Position numbers and translations under genes: made by a program. The notes beneath the pieces were generated by a model. That model was not told the DNA's origin and made no database searches. It was given only the letters and a program-made list of their open reading frames with translations. DNA of 64,000 nt from Phragmites australis (taxonomy: Eukaryota > Streptophyta > Magnoliopsida > Poales > Poaceae), in NCBI RefSeq assembly GCF_958298935.1, contig NC_084924.1:6758001-6822000 (forward strand), in the 5' to 3' direction. How positions within the stretch are numbered: position 1 is the stretch's first letter; each line of letters opens with the position of its first letter. Below, one piece after another: positions 35,489 to 48,369 of the stretch.

Positions 35489-36290
35489 CATCCACAGCCT
35501 GCCGTCGGACATGTTCGACCGGATCCCTCTCGCCCTCACGTCCATGCTCTTGAGGCGCCTGAGGGCTCCGATCATGGAGTCGATCGCCGACGACGTCTCG
35601 TCGACCTCGAACTGAATCTCGACGCACTGCTGCCGCGCGTCGTGGCCGAGGATCTTGGCCTTGAGCTCCTCGTTCCGCCGCTGCAGCTGGTCCCGCGCGC
35701 CCTTGAGCTCGTGGATGTAGATCGCCGCGGACTGCACGACCGAGTTCTTGTCCCCCTGTCAGCAGTCAGCACAGCAGTAGTGTTCGTTCCACTGATCAGC
35801 ACACTCCGCTGAAGAAGCTATCATAGCGTGGGAGCAGAGGCGGGCGGGCGAGGAGACGAACCTTGGACCTGGCGGAGACCATGGCGTAGAGGTCGGCGTA
35901 GCTCTGGCTGAGCTTCTCGCGACGCTGCCGCTCCCGCATCATGTGCCGGAACCCGCGGCTGCTCTCCACCGTGTCCGCCGGCTGGCGCCGCTCCTCCTCC
36001 TCGTCCCTCTGTTCACGATCTCCACCCATCCTGCCCAGCGCGTCAACCACCCTCCTGTCGACGTTCGTCCCGCTCCCGTGTGGCGCCCGCGCCCCGGCCG
36101 GGAGCAGCTCAAGTCCGGCCCCGCGGTAATCCTGGAACGCGCCAGCCCTCGGCGGCTGCGACACGCTGGACGGCTCCCCTGGCGAGGCAATGAGGCCGAA
36201 TGGCAGCTCCGGGGAGGCCGGCGCGGCGCCGTGCAGGTAGAAGGGGGCCTCGTCGTGGAAGCTGGCGTAGTAGTAGGAGCCCATCTGCAT
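35474..36290 (-). CDS. bHLH transcription factor (bHLH92-like), 3' end disrupted
   Basis: Basic helix-loop-helix DNA-binding protein, expected in the nucleus; members of this group respond to stress. Exon 1 is 36290..35862 (143 codons) and exon 2 is 35755..35489, joined by GT..AG borders in phase 0 (SARSK/GDKNSVV). The basic region RHMMRERQRREK has the His116/Glu120/Arg124 pattern needed for E-box (CANNTG) binding. The helix-loop-helix runs to about residue 175, followed by a coiled coil and an ACT-like C-terminal region. At residue 232 (GRLWM) the hAT element begins and adds Gln-Trp-Arg-Thr and a stop, giving 236 aa. The likely original last exon is at 30402..30611. The start could be Met1 or Met3. 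Confidence 0.88.
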
Positions 36291-36453
36291 TCCCAGCCTC
36301 CCGCAGGCTCGATCTCTCCGCTCCCCTCCCTGTTCTGCAAGCTGCGGCGGCGGTGCGACGGAGAGACACGGAGCGCAGAGCGGTTTGGTTCCCCGGCAAG
36401 TGTTCGAACGCGGGTTAAGTAGGCACCGGTGCGTGTGCGCGGCGGCTTTGGGT

Positions 36454-36464
36454 CACGTGGTCAA
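36454..36464. promoter_or_regulatory. G-box and W-box core in the bHLH promoter
   Basis: CACGTG at 36454-36459 overlaps GGTCAA (a W-box core TTGACC on the minus strand) at 36459-36464, about 165-175 bp upstream of the bHLH start codon. A G-box with flanking G is the core of ABA-response elements, and a W-box is the target of WRKY proteins. Presence is direct; use is inferred. Confidence 0.5.
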
Positions 36465-36499
36465 ATGGCGCGTCGAGCCGAAGTGTGCGCGTATCAAAT

Positions 36500-39400
36500 C
36501 TGATTATAAATATAATTCGTAGCGTAATATAGATTAATTTCTTTTTTAGTTTTATCACATATAATTTCTCTAATTTCACTATATATTTTATAGTATTTTT
36601 TTATCATGTAACTCTCTATAAATTGAATCAGGCCATAAATGCATAATCATATCTCGTATGATTATTTTCCCAGAGAGGGCGGGAGCGATGCGATTGGTTG
36701 GCTGGGGCCAGGACAGGTTGAGGAAAGGTCAAATCTGGAATTTTGCATTAGTTAATCTGGGAGGAAGTAAAAAAGGGCGTGCGGGAATGGGGCTGAGGCT
36801 ACGCGCTTGGAGCTGTCGCGTCCGGGTGGCGCACACGTAGGACGGGCCGGATGAGAAGGTTCCACGTAGGGGGGTCACTTGGAAATCAAATCACGAGCGG
36901 GGGCTCAATGTATTTGCAGCTGGCACCCTCCGAGATTTGCTATTTCACATGTCGACATTAACAGGCACCGCACAACGAATTTCTTTGCGCAGGTTTTATG
37001 ATCTGACGACATATTCATTGATGGACTTTGTGTGGTTTGATTCATTAACATATCGATCATTGCGTTTTATCAGTTCATAATTACATAGGATTTCAGAAAA
37101 GCGCCATTTACAATAGTAAATTTAAAGTTAGTTAAAGCCCCTAAAATTAAAAGAAAATCCCCTTGCCTGTTTTTAAAAAAATAATAATTACAAACTGGAT
37201 CATTAGGTTATTTATGTTTTTTAACAATCTAGGCGAGACAAATAACTGACTAAAAAGTCCTAGCTGACACAAACATAATCCAGAATTTTCCAACGGTTAG
37301 AGGACTTTCTGTAAACAACAAGTTTGAGGGCTTAATTCGCACTTTAGTAATAAAGAAGCTTTGAAGGGCACGAACAACTCGAAGAGGGCATTTCTGTGGA
37401 ATAATGTAACATGTGGACGGGAAGATGTGATATGTTCAAATAATTGCCACTGTAACAACCGGTCAACAAAAATATCATATTTGCATGTTGAGCAGATATA
37501 TATCCATGCAGTACAAGAAAGATATAGAAAGTATATTTCTCCTAGTAGTAGCAAACTAAAATAAGTTGGAAAAATTCAAGCAACGAGTAGATTCAAGCAA
37601 CGAGTACTATACGTACCTCACCGGTGTGAATTAGAACAGGCAACGACGAGAAAGCACGTCCTTCGCCACACGGTGGCGAGACCGTCACTCCGTGACATAC
37701 ATGCATGGGTGAAGAGCAAATGACGAGTAAAGACTTCTCCTTGACCGCATAATCTTCTACTCCCCTTGCTGTTGAGCACATGGAACCTTATATTATATTC
37801 CGAATCCTCGGCGAGTTGTTCGTGCCACTATTAGGATTTGAATAATAAGGTTTAAACTTTTTTTAGTGTTACCAGGTGGATTTAATTTTGTCATGTGCAT
37901 GGAAGGTGACAGGTGGGATTGGTTGAAATTCAAATCCAAATCCAAATAGAGGACTTCAATTAAAAATCAATTAAAGCAAGCTTCTAATCCAGTCCAAACC
38001 TAATAGAAATATGTAACTTCCGATCCAATCCAACTCCCATAAGTCCAAATCCATCCAACACCATCCAATAATAGTCGGAGATGCAGTCCAGAGATTGGAG
38101 ACAAACTGGAACATCGACTCTTGAATGCCTTATGGTGTGCGTGGCGAGGACGACAAGCATGGCGTTGGTGGGGCCGATGTAGCATTGACGGCCAGCTCTT
38201 GCAGGTCACCGTGGAGGGCGGATGCAGCGGCAATGACTTCAGGTGCTAGATGCGCAAGCGACGCAGCTACGAGGAGGCTGAGGCGGTGACGTGGGGGTTG
38301 CAACGGGGGGAAAGGCCGAGGGCAGTCCAGACAGGGCGAGGAGGAGAGCACCCTCCAAGCCTAGCAGGATCCGACCATGCATTGGCAACCAGCAAAGTAA
38401 TCCATTATGACCTGTGGGATTTAGACGGGATGTCCTGTAACATCTTACTCTACGACTAAAGCATAAATAAGCCAAAAATTCAAATTTTTGGCAACAACTT
38501 CTCTGTAATTAAGGTATAACTGATAATACAATCACAAGCAAAATATATAAGATATAAATGATATATAAATCTCCTCATGATGCAACCATATCATACGTCT
38601 CTTTCTAACATATACAATAATGGTTCTTCTTCTTCAAACGAAAACTTAACACAAGCATTGTACTATTAAAAAAACTGAGTTTCATGGTGTGATTAGGGTT
38701 ATTGATATTATGGTGAAGTGGTGCGTGCAACTACAAAAATCCCATGCCCATCATGCACGTCAAACCGCCTAAGTGTACCTGTAAGAGAATTAACGGGGTG
38801 AGATAAACTCAGCAAGTAACGGCTATGAATATAAACATATCTTACCTAGTTAAAGAGTAATTAAGTACAACAAGTTACTCACAAAGAAAGACCAAGACAT
38901 ATGAATTTAAAAGGGGTATTCTTCCACATGACATAATATCTGTCAACACAATTTTCCATATACCATGGCATCAAATTCTCCAAGATTCTGTATTATTCAA
39001 GTATTATATAAATGTATGAATGCCATGTTGCAACTTTATTTGAGAGTTTTGTGCTAGAGGATACCAGCATCTCATGCAACTCCATGTACGGGTACGAGTC
39101 ATGGTATGATGGCGATGACTGATCTTTATCTCCATATAAAATGCATAAGTGCATATGTATGCATGTGAATTGATGTCAATTCTTAATTTTTCTTTTGATC
39201 ACTCCTCATGATGAATAACACCACTACTAATTCATGACGCTAACAATATAATCAAAATCATTAAAATAGCATGGATTTGATTAGTCAGATGCAATATCAT
39301 CCATGGATTGAATAAATTAGAAAAATCCAAATACTTCAATCTATTCACAAAAGAAATAAGATATGAATGTAAACATTGCACTGAATTACACCCCTACGTT

Positions 39401-40467
39401 ACTTGCCTTTTACCGAAAGCGGTGAAAGAATCTCGCTTAGGCATGTCGGAAGTACTACCACCTCCACAAGTTCATTTTTAGTCCTAAAACACATCAATTA
39501 CACATTTAGTACAAAAGCACGCTCTGTACACCTGAAAACATTGCATATATGGCATTACATCAAAAGCAGGCCAAATAGAAAAAATCATCTAGCATGAACT
39601 GATGTGACACCTCCACCTCAAGGTCGAACTAGACCTCCCATACTAATTAGACCTTGCTCAATTAAAACGAAAGGATGGATTACTTCGGATGTCACATCTT
39701 CATCTTAAACAATGGCTATTTTAAGCAAATCGGATTACTAATCATATATTCGACGAGAATTGACTATCTCAACTTACCTGCAAGCGCCTAATGATTAATT
39801 AGGAATCACCTTCATAGGATTGATGAGGAATTCGACGAAATTGGAAGAATTCCAACTCTTCCCCCCTTTGCCCTTCTCCTTCTTACCCCTTCCTCCTTCC
39901 TTTTCCTCTTCCTTCTTTGCCTTCTTTCCTTCTTGTCTTTCCTTTTCACTTCTAATGGAATATCTTCCACACGCACGACAACATCGTGCCCCTCAACTAG
40001 AGCAACTAGCAGCTAGAGCGACGAGTGGTGGATGAAGGCAACGATGTGTAAGGTGGTTGAGCCATTCGACTCAAGAGGGGTATGGATGGATCAGGGTGGG
40101 CGACTGATCCATCCATGATTGTATCCTTTTTTAAAAAAAAAATCAACGGTCTAAGTTTATTGGACTCGCTACGGGTCACAGGGTGTTTGAAATGGATGTT
40201 TAAATAGAAAAATGGATTCATCTCAACGGGATCTACACAGTTATGGTCTCCAATCTTTCATTTGAGCAACGAATTTAAAAGTAAATTATTTGGTTCTCAT
40301 GGTCAACACACTCTCTTCTTTTTTTCTGAACATTTTGGTATTACATGTCCATCTCTTCTTAGATGTTCTGGCCCATGAAATGGAGGATGCACTATGGATG
40401 GGATGTCCATCTAGGCTAGCTTCGCGCATTGGATTACTCATGCCCAAGCGCCACTACCACTGACGCT
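36500..40467. other. Gene-free stretch
   Basis: No recognisable exon, RNA gene or complete transposon was found. Short repeated words such as 'tccaatccaa' and 'aatccaaat' occur near 37930-38070 and near 39860-39950 (CTTCCTT-rich). 39602 onward (TGTGACACCTCCACC) resembles the start of a Gypsy-type LTR but could not be paired with an end. Confidence 0.35.
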
Positions 40468-40725
40468 TTCATTGAGGTCTAGTCGGTGTACAACCTCAGC
40501 TTGAGCCACCATGCAACCATAGAGGTAGACGGGATATCCTTCTCCTAGAACAAGTGGAAGCAAAGGAAGGCGTCGATGGTGCACTTGCACTTCTATGGTG
40601 TGAGCCACATGCCATATCAAATGGGGTACATGATGATGTCTGGCTGCGAGGATAGGGCCCATGTGATATTGCAGCTTCAGAACTTCGATGAGCCCTCAAA
40701 TTTCTTGGACGCGAGTATGCGATGA
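40468..40725 (+). pseudogene. Degraded coding fragment of unknown family
   Basis: A single phase reads FIEV*SVYNLSLSHHATIEVD and GISFS*NKWKQRKASMVHL, then HFYGVSHMPYQMGYMMMS and EDRAHVILQLQNFDEPSN, ending at TGA. Two internal TAG codons replace residues. The composition and the even use of residues look like real but decayed coding sequence rather than noise. I do not recognise the family with confidence. No exon neighbours were found. Confidence 0.4.
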
Positions 40726-43700
40726 CCTCGCCCATCCTATCGTGGGGCAACCACGGGCCCGACGAGGAGGACGACAATGCATAGAAGAATTGAGTCCGAA
40801 GAGGTCCAATGGACATTGGATATTTACCGTTTCTATCCAAATGGATGTTGGATACTACTGGATCTTGTGGTGTTGGATGTCCAAGTCCAATCAAGGTATG
40901 TCCAAGCAAGTCCAAACAAGGTTTAGTCCAATTGGACTTTGGATTACACAGATCCAATCCCACCTATAGTGACAGTGTTGTTTGTGTATTCAAGGTCCAA
41001 CCATAGTCATGGTGTGGTTATGGGTGATTCCAAACATCCCATATTCCTCGCATTCCCCATGATAGCTTCCCAGTGGTTTGTAATGTTTAATAGTTGTTTT
41101 CCAAGGGTGAGGGTGATGCATGAGTATGTTTCGCTCATTTACTTATACCTACAATTTGCATATTACACACGTGTGTGAGGGTAACGCATGGCTCTACAAA
41201 GAAACCATTGTTAAAACAAGGGTTACTTAGATATATGGTACTGCTGGCTTGCTAACTTCGATATATTAGAGATATACAATATGGATGAAATTGGACTAAA
41301 GTGCCCTTCCTTCTTTTAACCTCCACATCTCTCATCCTCCCATGGCCGCTGGCCACCATTATTATTGCTTTTCCTATATGGATTGGTTGTCAACTCCATT
41401 TACCACAAAATATTTGTTCCGCAAAGGTGACTTGAGGCCGAGATAGGCTTGGAATTATCGTCCGAGGCCGCAAAGACAGGGGTGACCAAGGAACCACTAG
41501 CGGTGGTGACACATGAGAGAATGTCCTTACCCTGGGTGACAAGTGAAAATGTCCTCCATTTAGTCAAGGGCATGAGTGGAGTAAGGGAGCTCCCACACTA
41601 TGTGTGCAGTAGCATCGAGAGGCTCCTTTGTCTCTCAGTGGAGGCTAGTGTTGAACATAACTAGGTCCAACGCTAGTGGAAGTGATGGGTAGGGATAAGA
41701 TGATCTAGTGGCTCAAGGCATAGGAGAAGGAGGGGCTTGTAGCTATAGTAGGGAGACATGTTTGGGCAGAGTGAATCCGGCTTGCCAAGGTTGATTATTG
41801 TCGGTAACGGTGATGACAACATGGTTATTGGTCGGAGAAGCTGCTCGTTGCCCATGATTGTTGCTTGGAGTTGGGAGAAGAGCGCTATAATGGTTTATTC
41901 AAAACCAACAATTTTGCTGTGGCATATATCTCTAACCCCTTAAAATAAGAGACTGTTCCTTTTTCTTTGACAATGTGATCACTAAGATATTACTTTGAAC
42001 GTTACTTTCTAAAACTTCATATTAATATGTAGAAGTGAAAATTGTAATTTTATGAAGTTTTAGATGATAAATTAACTATATATCTTTATGTAATAATAAA
42101 ATTAGTTAGGATCACGAATGATATATCACTACTCGTACTAGACTGCTAACTAGTACGACAAAATGCTACTCTCATACTTTGTTTCGTCATAAACCAATAA
42201 GGAGTTGTGTTAGTGTTACCGTAGATTAATGACCTATTTTGTTCTTCAACTTTACGTTGCTACTCATTTTAGTCCATTGAGCTATCTGATTTTGGTCAAA
42301 AAGGTGTGGCACTGCCCCGTGAGCAAGTGAGTCTGCTTGGCGTGAGATGTACCGACGCACCATGCACAGATCGTGTGCTGGCCCAATACCGAACAGGCTC
42401 GCGCATCTCATCTACTGTCTTCTGCCTCCATGGCAACATGACCATCCTTGGGAGCCACCGTTGCATTGGCATCGCCCTAGCGCCTTGCGTGTGGTCTTGG
42501 GCACATCATGATCCGATTTAACTATCTAGGTGTGTGTCTATGTCTGTGCTAGTGAGATAATGTGGCGTTGCCTAACATAGTACAAATGTAAGGAAGAATA
42601 AATTATTCACATCAGTTTTATAAGCACAATTTGTGAAGGCAGCAAATGATAAATTTGTAGCTTCTCAAGAATCACATCAAGAACCATCACTGTTTTCAAA
42701 ACTATGTGAGTAAAGTAGCTACATCTTTTTCCTCAAGAGCATGGCCAAGAATGTTAGTTTAGCACTTCGGTGGCACAAGAGATGCCATGCTAAATTGGAA
42801 TAATCTAGCGGTACACCTAGGATTTTAAGAATGGGAGTATAAAAATTTTAGCATTCGAGTTTTGTTTCCTAAATATATGTCATTTTAGTACAAGACATCT
42901 GAAATTGAATAATTAACCCTGTGAAAACTTTTACTGTGGCCAACATGGTCTCTACGTGTAGTGTGAAAAAAATCAACGTATGTTGTGGAATATGAGAGGA
43001 ACTAGTGAGTAGAATTTCAGATGCATCATAGAAGAACATTAATAGCAGTTGTTCTATTAAACCAACAACCGAAAACAACTAGTAGTCTCATATTACCATC
43101 TCTAAACATTATAGCTTAGGTTAGTCTCTTTTCCGCATAAATATCTTTCTCTACAAACATCCTTAAAATATCAATCTTTAGATAGTTTTTTACATTACCT
43201 TACAATATTTGAGTATTCCAAAAGAATTATACATTCCTTTGATCTAATAACATTCTAGAAATTTTCTTTATAGCATAAAATCTTTGGAGGTAACAATTAC
43301 CATGCAATGTTAGAGTATTCAAGTGTTTTGAAGTGCCTTGTTTTGGCATTTTTAGAGGAAAGGATGAACTTTATTGATTAATAATATGTAAAAAGTTACA
43401 TGGGGATATCTAGAGTATTCGAGAACCACACATAGCGCTCAAGCCCAAGTATGGAAGCCGCCTTGGCTATTATGACCTTCTCCATTATTGTTCCTTCCTT
43501 CATGCTTAAAGCATCTCTCTTTCTCCCTTCACGAGTGTGCTTGCCTCTGCCCCGTGCTTCTCCTCCTGTATATGGCAACATTCCCATAGCCAAATCCTCC
43601 ACCGCCGTGCTAACCGAGCTTCGCTGGGTTGTTTTATTGCCTCACTCGTTGTTAGCACCGTACACCTGCCATCCTTTGCCAGTTTGCCATGATCGTTGAT

Positions 43701-44507
43701 CTGGCCTACCTCCTAGGGCATCCCCTTAAGGCCAGCACCGATGAACCCCTCCCCATAATCGAAAGCCCCTTGCGCTAAAATCTCGTCAGCAATGTCTAGT
43801 ACTATAAGCTCCTCCAAATTTTAGTCGATTGTAATCTAGGAAGGATGTCAAAGATATCACAAACAATCAATCCAAACATGGTATCATCTTTCTAACAAAC
43901 AATAGATCCATTTCATAAATGAAATAAATGGCTCACCAATTATTTGGTTCAAACCCATGGAGAAAGAAAATCCTCCGTCGTTGAATGGACGGAATACAGG
44001 CCGCAGCTTATGCCTCCTAATTTAACCAGTCTCCATCGTGTAGCATTCGATATGGTGGTATGCAATGCTAGTGCTGCACAATACCTAAGTGACAAAATGG
44101 CAATATAGATGGGGAGGCCCGGAGGGGAGCTGAGTCGTAGGAGGTGACACCAAGGATTAACAGGAGAGGTTGCAACGGTGTGAACGAAGCAGGCAACTGG
44201 CAGTGGCGAGCGAGGAGTGGTGGGGTGGTTTATCAAAGCCGACGACGTGACATGGAGAGCTAGATGATAGAGGGAGGCGACAACACGAGAGGGACGAGCG
44301 TGATTAGAGCCGCCACGACGAGGTTGAGTCTGGAGATGGGGCGGTGGGCAAAGCAAGAAGGCCTTGGGCCATGACATCCGACGTGGTTGGTGCGGGTTGA
44401 AGGTCGTTGGCCCGTCAAATTTTATCCGAGACGCACGTCTTGATACAATGTGCATGAGATAGCCCACCTTAGGGTGGACCGCAATCAACAAATTTTGCAG
44501 TATACCC
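40726..44507. other. Gene-free stretch
   Basis: Intergenic DNA with repeated 'tccaa' words at 40800-40970. 42225-42310 resembles a transposon end of the 'gacctattttgttcttcaact' type. No gene supported; frames near 43950-44490 are low in similarity and probably transposon-derived. Confidence 0.35.
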
Positions 44508-44592
44508 CCTCATATGGATGGCGACTATTAATTACGATCCAAAATGTTACAGTTTAGCCCCTAAAATGGATCACGGTTATTAATTGCAATCC
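44508..44592. repeat. Two copies of a near-palindromic GGAT..ATCC motif
   Basis: Two copies of a unit like 'ccct...tggatygcgrytattaattrcgatccaaa' lie at about 44508-44538 and 44558-44594. A third copy occurs at about 49142-49174. The core GGATCGC..TTATTAA..GCGATCC is close to an inverted repeat. They may be ends or subterminal repeats of an unclassified element spanning this region. Confidence 0.45.
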
Positions 44593-44597
44593 AAATA

Positions 44598-46314
44598 TGT
44601 GAGACCCGGATCTCAGGTTCCCCAATGCCTCTTGTATCAGTCTCTGATCAAGTAACTGATATGGACAAAATTCAACAGAATGATATCAAAGCGGACAATA
44701 ATTACCAGAAAAGAGCGAACAATGATCTTGTGGATTAGGATCCATGACAAACCAGCTAGGCAGAAGAGCCTACAACGGAGCAAAGTGGCACAAAGCGGAA
44801 CAACCCAATTTCATAGGCAACTTGGGTGTGGACGCGGCCATAGACTTCTTCTCTTTAACTTCGTCAGGATCGAGATTGATCTCCATCTCAATAATCTAAA
44901 AGCAGAAAGACTGAGTATGGAAATTACGCAACAAGTCCTAACACTACTTCAAGAAGTTGAGTAGATGTATAGGGGAGGTAACTAAGGATAAAGCCATTGG
45001 GTTATAGTTTGGGCGCAAAACCAGTTTTATATGCAATGCGAATTAAGGTGTAACGCTCAGTTTAAACCAATTAAACAAAATCCATGTTTGATTGATATAA
45101 GTTGTTGGCCCTGGGGAAACCTATTTGTTCCCCTGCAGTTCCCATCTTTTTGCTAATTGATACCTATCGAACCAATTTCAACGGCATATAACCAGCTTTC
45201 TCCAAAACATGGGCACGCTGCCCACTCGCACATCAAGGGGTGCACACACTATGAAACCAACTATTGTGAATATATAACTTTGCATGTCCATGACCGTGGA
45301 CAGACTATTCGAATAGATTTACACTTTGCAGAAGTTGTGCACTGTACACATACGATATGCTCAATCTCCAATTGTTACAAGCGGATGAGTGAATCATATC
45401 GAGATCCCATACCCATCCAACATGTTGCTACATGATCCACCCACAAGATAAATGGGGGTCTGGATCATTGGATTAATCGTGGTTGGAGTCCAGCCATTGC
45501 AATGTCACCAGCCGGCCCTCGTACTGCGCACAGTAACGAGTCTTTTCCTGAGTTTCCATTGCACCCTTGCCTCCAAGGTGGGTACTTAGCTCAGCTAATG
45601 GGGTGTGAGATCAAGTCCTACCCATAACATGACACATGGTTGCACGGGATGGCTTAGTACAGTAACTCAATGATTCTGTCCTTACACGATCGGGACAAGT
45701 ATCTTCATATCAGCAATCCTCCCCAAAGGACTTGCTTACTAGGAGGCATCCTTCTCAAAAGAATACTTGTAGGAGATAATCCCCTAACTCTCAGAGGACT
45801 ATCCTGCTTGCCCTCGCTAAAGCAGTTTTCAGAGTTTTCTTAACAATGCACCATTTTTCACCACTCACACCATCAATCACCTCAACATATTTCACTCATT
45901 TGTAAATTAAGTGATCGTAATAAAAAGTGATTAAGTACTCTTTGAGGAGAGAGCAAGTGTCTCCGATGAGAGCAGAGTAATCAACCCTAAGCATACTAGT
46001 TGATAAGGTTTCATCCAACATCATTATATCAAGTGTTGGGAGCATTATAGGTGAGTAGTGTTAATATTTGAATATTGTGAGTAGTGATTGTAGTATGACT
46101 CAGTAAATGGGTTATAACTAATATCAGCATTTAAAGAGAAACTATTATATAGCATGCATGTATAATTATCATGTTTTTACTTCGTTATTTTATTATATTG
46201 CAAACATGGGATCAGCATGATCAAGGAGTTAGGACTTGCCTTGATGAAGGTCAATTCTTGATTAGTCCTGCCGTTCAAGTCTCCCAGGTTTTTCATTATC
46301 GGGTCCCACCTTCA
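44598..46314. mobile_element. Probable LTR of a Gypsy-type element (fragment or solo)
   Basis: It starts TGTGAGACCCGGATCTCAGG, a start typical of some grass Gypsy LTRs, and may end near ACCTTCA at 46314. No primer-binding site, polyprotein frame or partner LTR is visible, and the presumed 5-bp flanks do not match. Borders are tentative. Confidence 0.4.
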
Positions 46315-46337
46315 TGAAAGTTTATCTAGCCCCTAAG

Positions 46338-47470
46338 TGTGGTTTTGGAATTAATGATAATACCTATAAACTAATAATTGTGTTGAGAATTATTAGTAGA
46401 TTGTTCCATAGGTGATGCATGAAAGTATGAGCATGGATTCATTGAGGAATGCCATATGATCAAGAGAGATGCATCAAGATGAATGAGCTTTAGATGATGC
46501 TCGGGTAAGTGATGATAATACCTATAGACTAATAATTATATTGAGAATTATTAGTAGGTTGTTTCATAGGAGATGCATAAGTGATATATTGTGGATTCAT
46601 TGAGGAATTCTTTGAGATCAAAGAAATGCATCTATGTCATTGAGCTCTAGGTGATGCTCATGAGATAAAGGAGAAGCTCAAGAAGATTGACGATAAGCGT
46701 GAAGGATAAGTCATATGTGGAGATTAAGTGACTAAAGTTATAAGATTGTCAATTGAGTTTTGTGGACTAACCCATGTGCTTTGTGCTTAAGAGTGAATTA
46801 GGGTTAGGTTCTATAAGAAGGCATGAGTTGAATTGAGATATTCAATATACCAAGTTGAAAGATCAAGATCAATACAAGCTTAGTGGATAACTTATATACT
46901 TGATGCTTTCGGTTCATGCATTAGTGGTGAACCAAATGAAGATGACACGAAGAGTGAAGTTTCCTATACTTTATACATAGGAAGCTATCAAGAGAGCTTC
47001 ATTAAGCTTCTAGAGATCGAGTGAAGATCAAGATGAAAATGAGGATGATCAACGTCATCAAGAGAAGAGAAGCTGATGATGAGCCTTGAAGAGCTATGAG
47101 AAGCATCGGGGCTTAGATGATGTGTTTGTCAAGTCTGATGAGATTGCTTAAGGAAAATGTATAAATAGAATAGATTTTCTAGTTTTTTCAGTCTCAAAGA
47201 GTTTGGTGGGAAACCAGATTATAGAATTGATAGCCGTACTATCAAGAGGGGCTACCAAAAGCGTTGCTCGATTGTCGTGTCAAATGCTCAAACGATGTGC
47301 TTAGTGCAGGATGAGCTTGTGTTGAGAGTTTGTTTTAGGAGTCCAGTGTATCTAAAAGGTATTTTAGATCTAATCATTTGTTGTTGTTGGCCTTAGTGGT
47401 GAAAATTGCTTGTGACCAAGTCTTAGTGGTGTTTGCCATGTTCCATGTGGTACCAAGTTTAATCTTTGGG
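46338..47470. mobile_element. Probable LTR fragment of another retroelement
   Basis: TGTGGTTTTGGAATTAATGA resembles the 'gtgattaatgataacat' start of the LTR family at 13441 and 24482. Repeated 'gaagatcaagatg' words and the absence of coding sequence fit a long LTR. The end could not be set. Confidence 0.35.
46356..46669. repeat. 157-bp tandem duplication
   Basis: Two diverged copies start GATAATACCTATARACTAAT (46356 and 46513) and both end in 'gatgctc'. About four fifths of positions agree by eye. The duplication is inside the probable LTR fragment. Confidence 0.85.
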
Positions 47471-48310
47471 GGATTAAGCTTTGTACAATGGGTGGAAGTG
47501 CCGCCAGGGGTTCACAATGAGATATATAGGTCGGGCATCTACGCGTGACGAGGATTCTGATTTGGGGCTCATCGTCGGAAGGCGGTGGCCGAAGCGATGT
47601 CAGACGGTGGCTGGAGATGGTCGTGACGATGGTAGCAAAAAAATGGGCAACACCTCCCCGCAAATTATGCGCTCTGGGCACCTGCAAACCTACGGCTACA
47701 GCCTCTGGTGTCTCCACGGCACGAAGGCGAGCTCAATAAATGGGGCGAGGGCCATTAGCAGCAATCATACCACGACAGTAGGGGAAAATCCCGTTGTTAC
47801 CCTTTGCCGCACCAAGGCAGGACACACGAACCACAACGCGCTAACTGGGAAGGGGTAGAAGGGCAGGGGAGACTCACCGTTGTCTCTGGGGAAGGAAGGG
47901 TGGCCAACGATAGAGGGATGCGTGACTGCGGCGAGAAGTCGTAGGCGGTGGTGACGTCGGCTCGACCTCGGGTCCCTACTCTCCTCTCGGCTCCAAGCGT
48001 TCTCCTGCACTCCTTCGCGCTTCCAGTGAAGGCTTTACGGTGGTGGCTAGCGGGTCGAAGCGGCAACGTGTCTGTGACAGCGGCTCAACAGCGGTAGTGG
48101 ATTTGGGGGAAGAAGGGGAAAAAGGGGCCTGCGTGCCCATTTTATAGGAGGGGGAGCAAGAGGTGGCGGTGGTGAGATGGCGCGACGTGACATGTCTGTG
48201 GCAGTGCCTACTGGAAAACGCATGGCAATGGCAGCACGAGCACCGGCCATTGTGTACGGTGTGCTGCATAGTCGCGGTGTCAGGCCTTTCCCCGCGTTAC
48301 ACGCGTCGGC

Positions 48311-48369
<59 letters not shown>

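Noticed and set aside
35939..36422. Several long frames on both strands over the bHLH first exon
   Set aside because: They are shadows of the GC-rich bHLH exon 1 in other phases.
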